Source: CAYQOX01 sp964419335 (lineage in GTDB: Bacteria > Hinthialibacterota > Hinthialibacteria > Hinthialibacterales > Hinthialibacteraceae). From it: a stretch of DNA of 7,183 nucleotides. The notes below the pieces were generated by a model. It was not told the origin of the DNA, made no database searches, and saw only the letters and a list, made by a program, of their open reading frames with translations. Positions 5,602 to 7,183 of this stretch are shown here, in pieces. The DNA is taken from positions 1 to 7,183 of the forward strand of contig CAYQOX010000092.1 of assembly GCA_964419335.1 (NCBI GenBank). Direction: 5' to 3'. Position 1 is the first letter of the stretch. Each line of letters opens with the position of its first letter. The position numbers and the translations under genes are program-made.

Positions 5602-7013
5602 GATGTAATTTGAGTACTCAGGTCCTCCAAGATGTTAGCACACTCCGCATCTGCGGGATTCAGGGCAGAGGCTGAACGGTATGCTTCCAGCGCTTTTTCG
5701 GAATCATTGAATTCCAAATAAGCCTTGCCCAGCATTTTAAGCGCTTCAAAGTGATCGGGGGAGTGTTCTAAACAACGTTGCAGATTTTTTATGCCAATTT
5801 CGTATTTCTCTTCCAACACCGCCATGTATCCCTTCACGAAAGCGATCTCGGGTGAATTCGCATCCAAGCGGGTTGCTTGTCCGAGAAATTCGGCCACTTT
5901 CTTTTTGTCATTGCGCCGATAGGCCAGCAGCGCCAACAGCGCGTAAGGCCGGGGGGTTTCACGATTTACTTTTAAGGCACGAACGTAAAAATTGCGTGCT
6001 TCCGATAAATGATGGGTATGAAAACAGGCGATCCCCATCTCGATCAGCGCCTCTTCATATTCATCATCCCGTTCTAGCGCTTTACGAAGAAAATCAATCG
6101 CGGTTTCAAACCGCCCCATGCGGTTCGCCGCTAAGCCCAAATGATAGAGCACCATGATATCGGGCTCTTGCTTATTGGTTGTTTCCAGAAACACATCATA
6201 GGCTCTTTTGTGCAGTCCCTTGCGCGATAAGGCCATTCCCAGGAGGATGGTGGCTTGTTTTCCTACATAAGGATTTTCTTTTAAATCCAACAGCCGAACA
6301 ATGGCCGTGTCGTAATCTTTTAGCTTATAAAAACTGGCCGCCTCCACCAGTTCTTCCCGTGCTTCTTCTTCAGGACTACCCAGGTTGGATGATTCTCGAT
6401 TCTGTTTTTCCATCGCATGAATCACTGAGTTAAGCCCACGCTTGGCGGGTTCATACTCGGGATCAATTTCCAAACCGCGTTCATAATAATCTTGGGCTTT
6501 ATATAATTTCTTCTGTTTTCGCAGAATATCACCGCACAGCGCATAATGAGGAGCATACTCCGGTGTAAGGCGTATTCCCTTTTCGGCGAGAGAGAGGGCT
6601 TTTCGGTATTTTTGTTGCCGCATGTAGTAGCGGATCAATTCTATCCGCATCCGGTGATCGCGGGGATTTGACTTCAGCCCACGGGTGAGGATTTTTACTC
6701 CCTTTGTCTCTTCGCCGGCTTTGATGAGGCTTTTCCCATACGCCCACCGGGCTTCTTGATCATTGGGGAGATATTCAATGACTCTCTCATACATCGTGAG
6801 CGCATCTTGGGGGCGATTCATATCATCGTAGATACGGGCAATAAGAAAATAAGCATCCGGAAAGTCGGGCTGGATCACCAGGGCTTTTTTAAGCGAGACG
6901 AGGGCATCATCATAGTGGCCTCCCTGGTAGAGTTCCATCCCCTGTTTGTAATTATGAATAAAATTGTTAGTGTTGGCCATCGAAGTGCCCGAGTTGGAAC
7001 CGGCCGGCAACAT
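5598..7013 (-). CDS. Tetratricopeptide-repeat protein, cytoplasmic scaffold-type
   Basis: The 471-residue protein consists almost entirely of 34-residue TPR units. Block one has five units (about 18-51, 52-84, 85-118, 119-152, 153-186), with signatures such as YKQGMELYQGGHYDDAL. A charged, probably flexible linker (191-218) follows. Block two has seven units (about 219-250, 251-284, 285-318, 319-352, 353-386, 387-420, 421-454). There is no signal peptide, membrane segment or catalytic domain, so it should be a cytoplasmic protein-protein interaction scaffold; the partner is unknown. The next gene, a membrane protein, overlaps it as ATGA. The start is uncertain: ATG at 7013 and an in-frame ATG at 6980 (residue 12, reading MANTNNF) are both possible, neither has a Shine-Dalgarno sequence, and residues 1-11 are outside the TPR fold. 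An in-frame TAG lies just upstream of 7013. Confidence 0.92.
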   Translation of the reverse strand: MLPAGSNSGTSMANTNNFIHNYKQGMELYQGGHYDDALVSLKKALVIQPDFPDAYFLIARIYDDMNRPQDALTMYERVIEYLPNDQEARWAYGKSLIKAGEETKGVKILTRGLKSNPRDHRMRIELIRYYMRQQKYRKALSLAEKGIRLTPEYAPHYALCGDILRKQKKLYKAQDYYERGLEIDPEYEPAKRGLNSVIHAMEKQNRESSNLGSPEEEAREELVEAASFYKLKDYDTAIVRLLDLKENPYVGKQATILLGMALSRKGLHKRAYDVFLETTNKQEPDIMVLYHLGLAANRMGRFETAIDFLRKALERDDEYEEALIEMGIACFHTHHLSEARNFYVRALKVNRETPRPYALLALLAYRRNDKKKVAEFLGQATRLDANSPEIAFVKGYMAVLEEKYEIGIKNLQRCLEHSPDHFEALKMLGKAYLEFNDSEKALEAYRSASALNPADAECANILEDLSTQITS

Positions 7014-7113
7014 GGGGGGTTCAAGGTCTATCTAGTAAGTATCCACGCTTATCCCAATCATCTACAAAAATACCTTAAAAAACAGAACACCCTCTTCCAT
7101 CTGAATAAAAAAA
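7014..7113. other. Spacer between tRNA-Val and the TPR gene
   Basis: This 100-bp leader-like spacer begins, read leftwards, with seven Ts directly after the tRNA. Weak promoter-like pairs occur, for example TTGTAG (7062-7067) with GATACT (7038-7043) 18 bases apart, matching the consensus at 3 and 4 of 6 positions. No ribosome binding site precedes either candidate TPR start; the bases just before ATG 7013 are a C run. The operon may be expressed from a weak promoter here or by read-through from the tRNA gene. Confidence 0.45.
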
Positions 7114-7183
7114 TGGGCGATACTGGACTCGAACCAGTGGCCTCCAGTTTGTGATACTGGCGCTCTAACCAACTGAGCTAATC
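7114..7183 (-). tRNA. tRNA-Val (anticodon CAC), 5' end truncated by the window
   Basis: Seventy bases of a canonical tRNA are visible; by pairing, the missing first four bases should be GGGC. The D stem is GCTC/GAGC with a TTGG-containing loop, the anticodon stem is CCAGT/ACTGG, and the seven-base loop ATCACAA places CAC at positions 34-36, reading GUG. The variable loop is AGGCC, and the T arm is ACTGG-TTCGAGT-CCAGT. The 3' acceptor strand is ATCGCCC with discriminator A73. The 3' CCA is not encoded: seven Ts (7113-7107) follow the discriminator directly, so CCA must be added by the nucleotidyltransferase. The T run next to the tRNA's own stems could act as a terminator. Confidence 0.95.

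Noticed and set aside
6756..7154. Plus-strand reading frame ending GDTGLEPVASSL
   Set aside because: This C-terminus is a well-known artefact of translating the antisense of a tRNA 3' half; the rest is antisense to the TPR gene.
1..7183. CRISPR array, insertion sequence, attachment site, toxin-antitoxin or phage defence cassette
   Set aside because: No spaced direct repeats, transposase, integrase, terminal inverted repeats or recognisable defence domains were seen. The tRNA at the right edge is a possible integration site in principle, but no integrase or duplicated 3' end is visible.

Overview
The window is bacterial and nearly fully coding on the minus strand. It holds six protein genes and, cut by the right edge, a tRNA-Val(CAC) gene. 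Only the UvrC-type excision nuclease and the HemD-type uroporphyrinogen-III synthase can be named with confidence. UvrC has all its standard domains, the tRNA is canonical, and several starts have Shine-Dalgarno sequences. Nothing fixes the phylum. The setting (a lone hemD, a 21-residue-repeat LRR protein with a pilin-like leader, a GT-C-like membrane protein, a TPR protein) would suit an uncultured Gram-negative-type lineage, but that is a low-confidence inference.

Layout in the direction of transcription (right to left): tRNA-Val (7183-7114, its first four bases lie off the window); a spacer of about 100 bp; a 12-repeat TPR protein (7013-5598); a small polytopic membrane protein with a lysine-rich tail (5601-4981), joined to the TPR gene by an ATGA overlap; a 102-bp spacer with a candidate promoter; uvrC (4878-3013); a membrane-anchored LRR protein (3016-2057), joined to uvrC by another ATGA overlap; a polytopic GT-C-like membrane protein (2048-1089), 8 bp downstream; hemD (1096-317), overlapping the previous gene by 8 bp; and a 316-bp AT-rich spacer. 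That spacer starts with a weak hairpin after hemD and ends at the left edge in a strong ribosome-binding-site-like sequence, so another leftward gene probably begins just outside.

The four genes from uvrC to hemD are packed so tightly that they are almost certainly co-transcribed. The TPR and small membrane genes form a coupled pair that may feed into the same transcript or be a separate unit. DNA repair and tetrapyrrole synthesis have no obvious functional link to the LRR and membrane proteins, so the arrangement may be a housekeeping operon carrying lineage-specific envelope genes.

The most unusual item is the LRR protein. Its N-terminus closely resembles a type IV prepilin leader (lysine-glycine-phenylalanine, then a hydrophobic stretch ending in IAIPKYIASR), but the conserved glutamate is displaced by one residue and the hydrophobic core is pushed back by four. 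No mobile element, CRISPR array, riboswitch or phage gene was seen.
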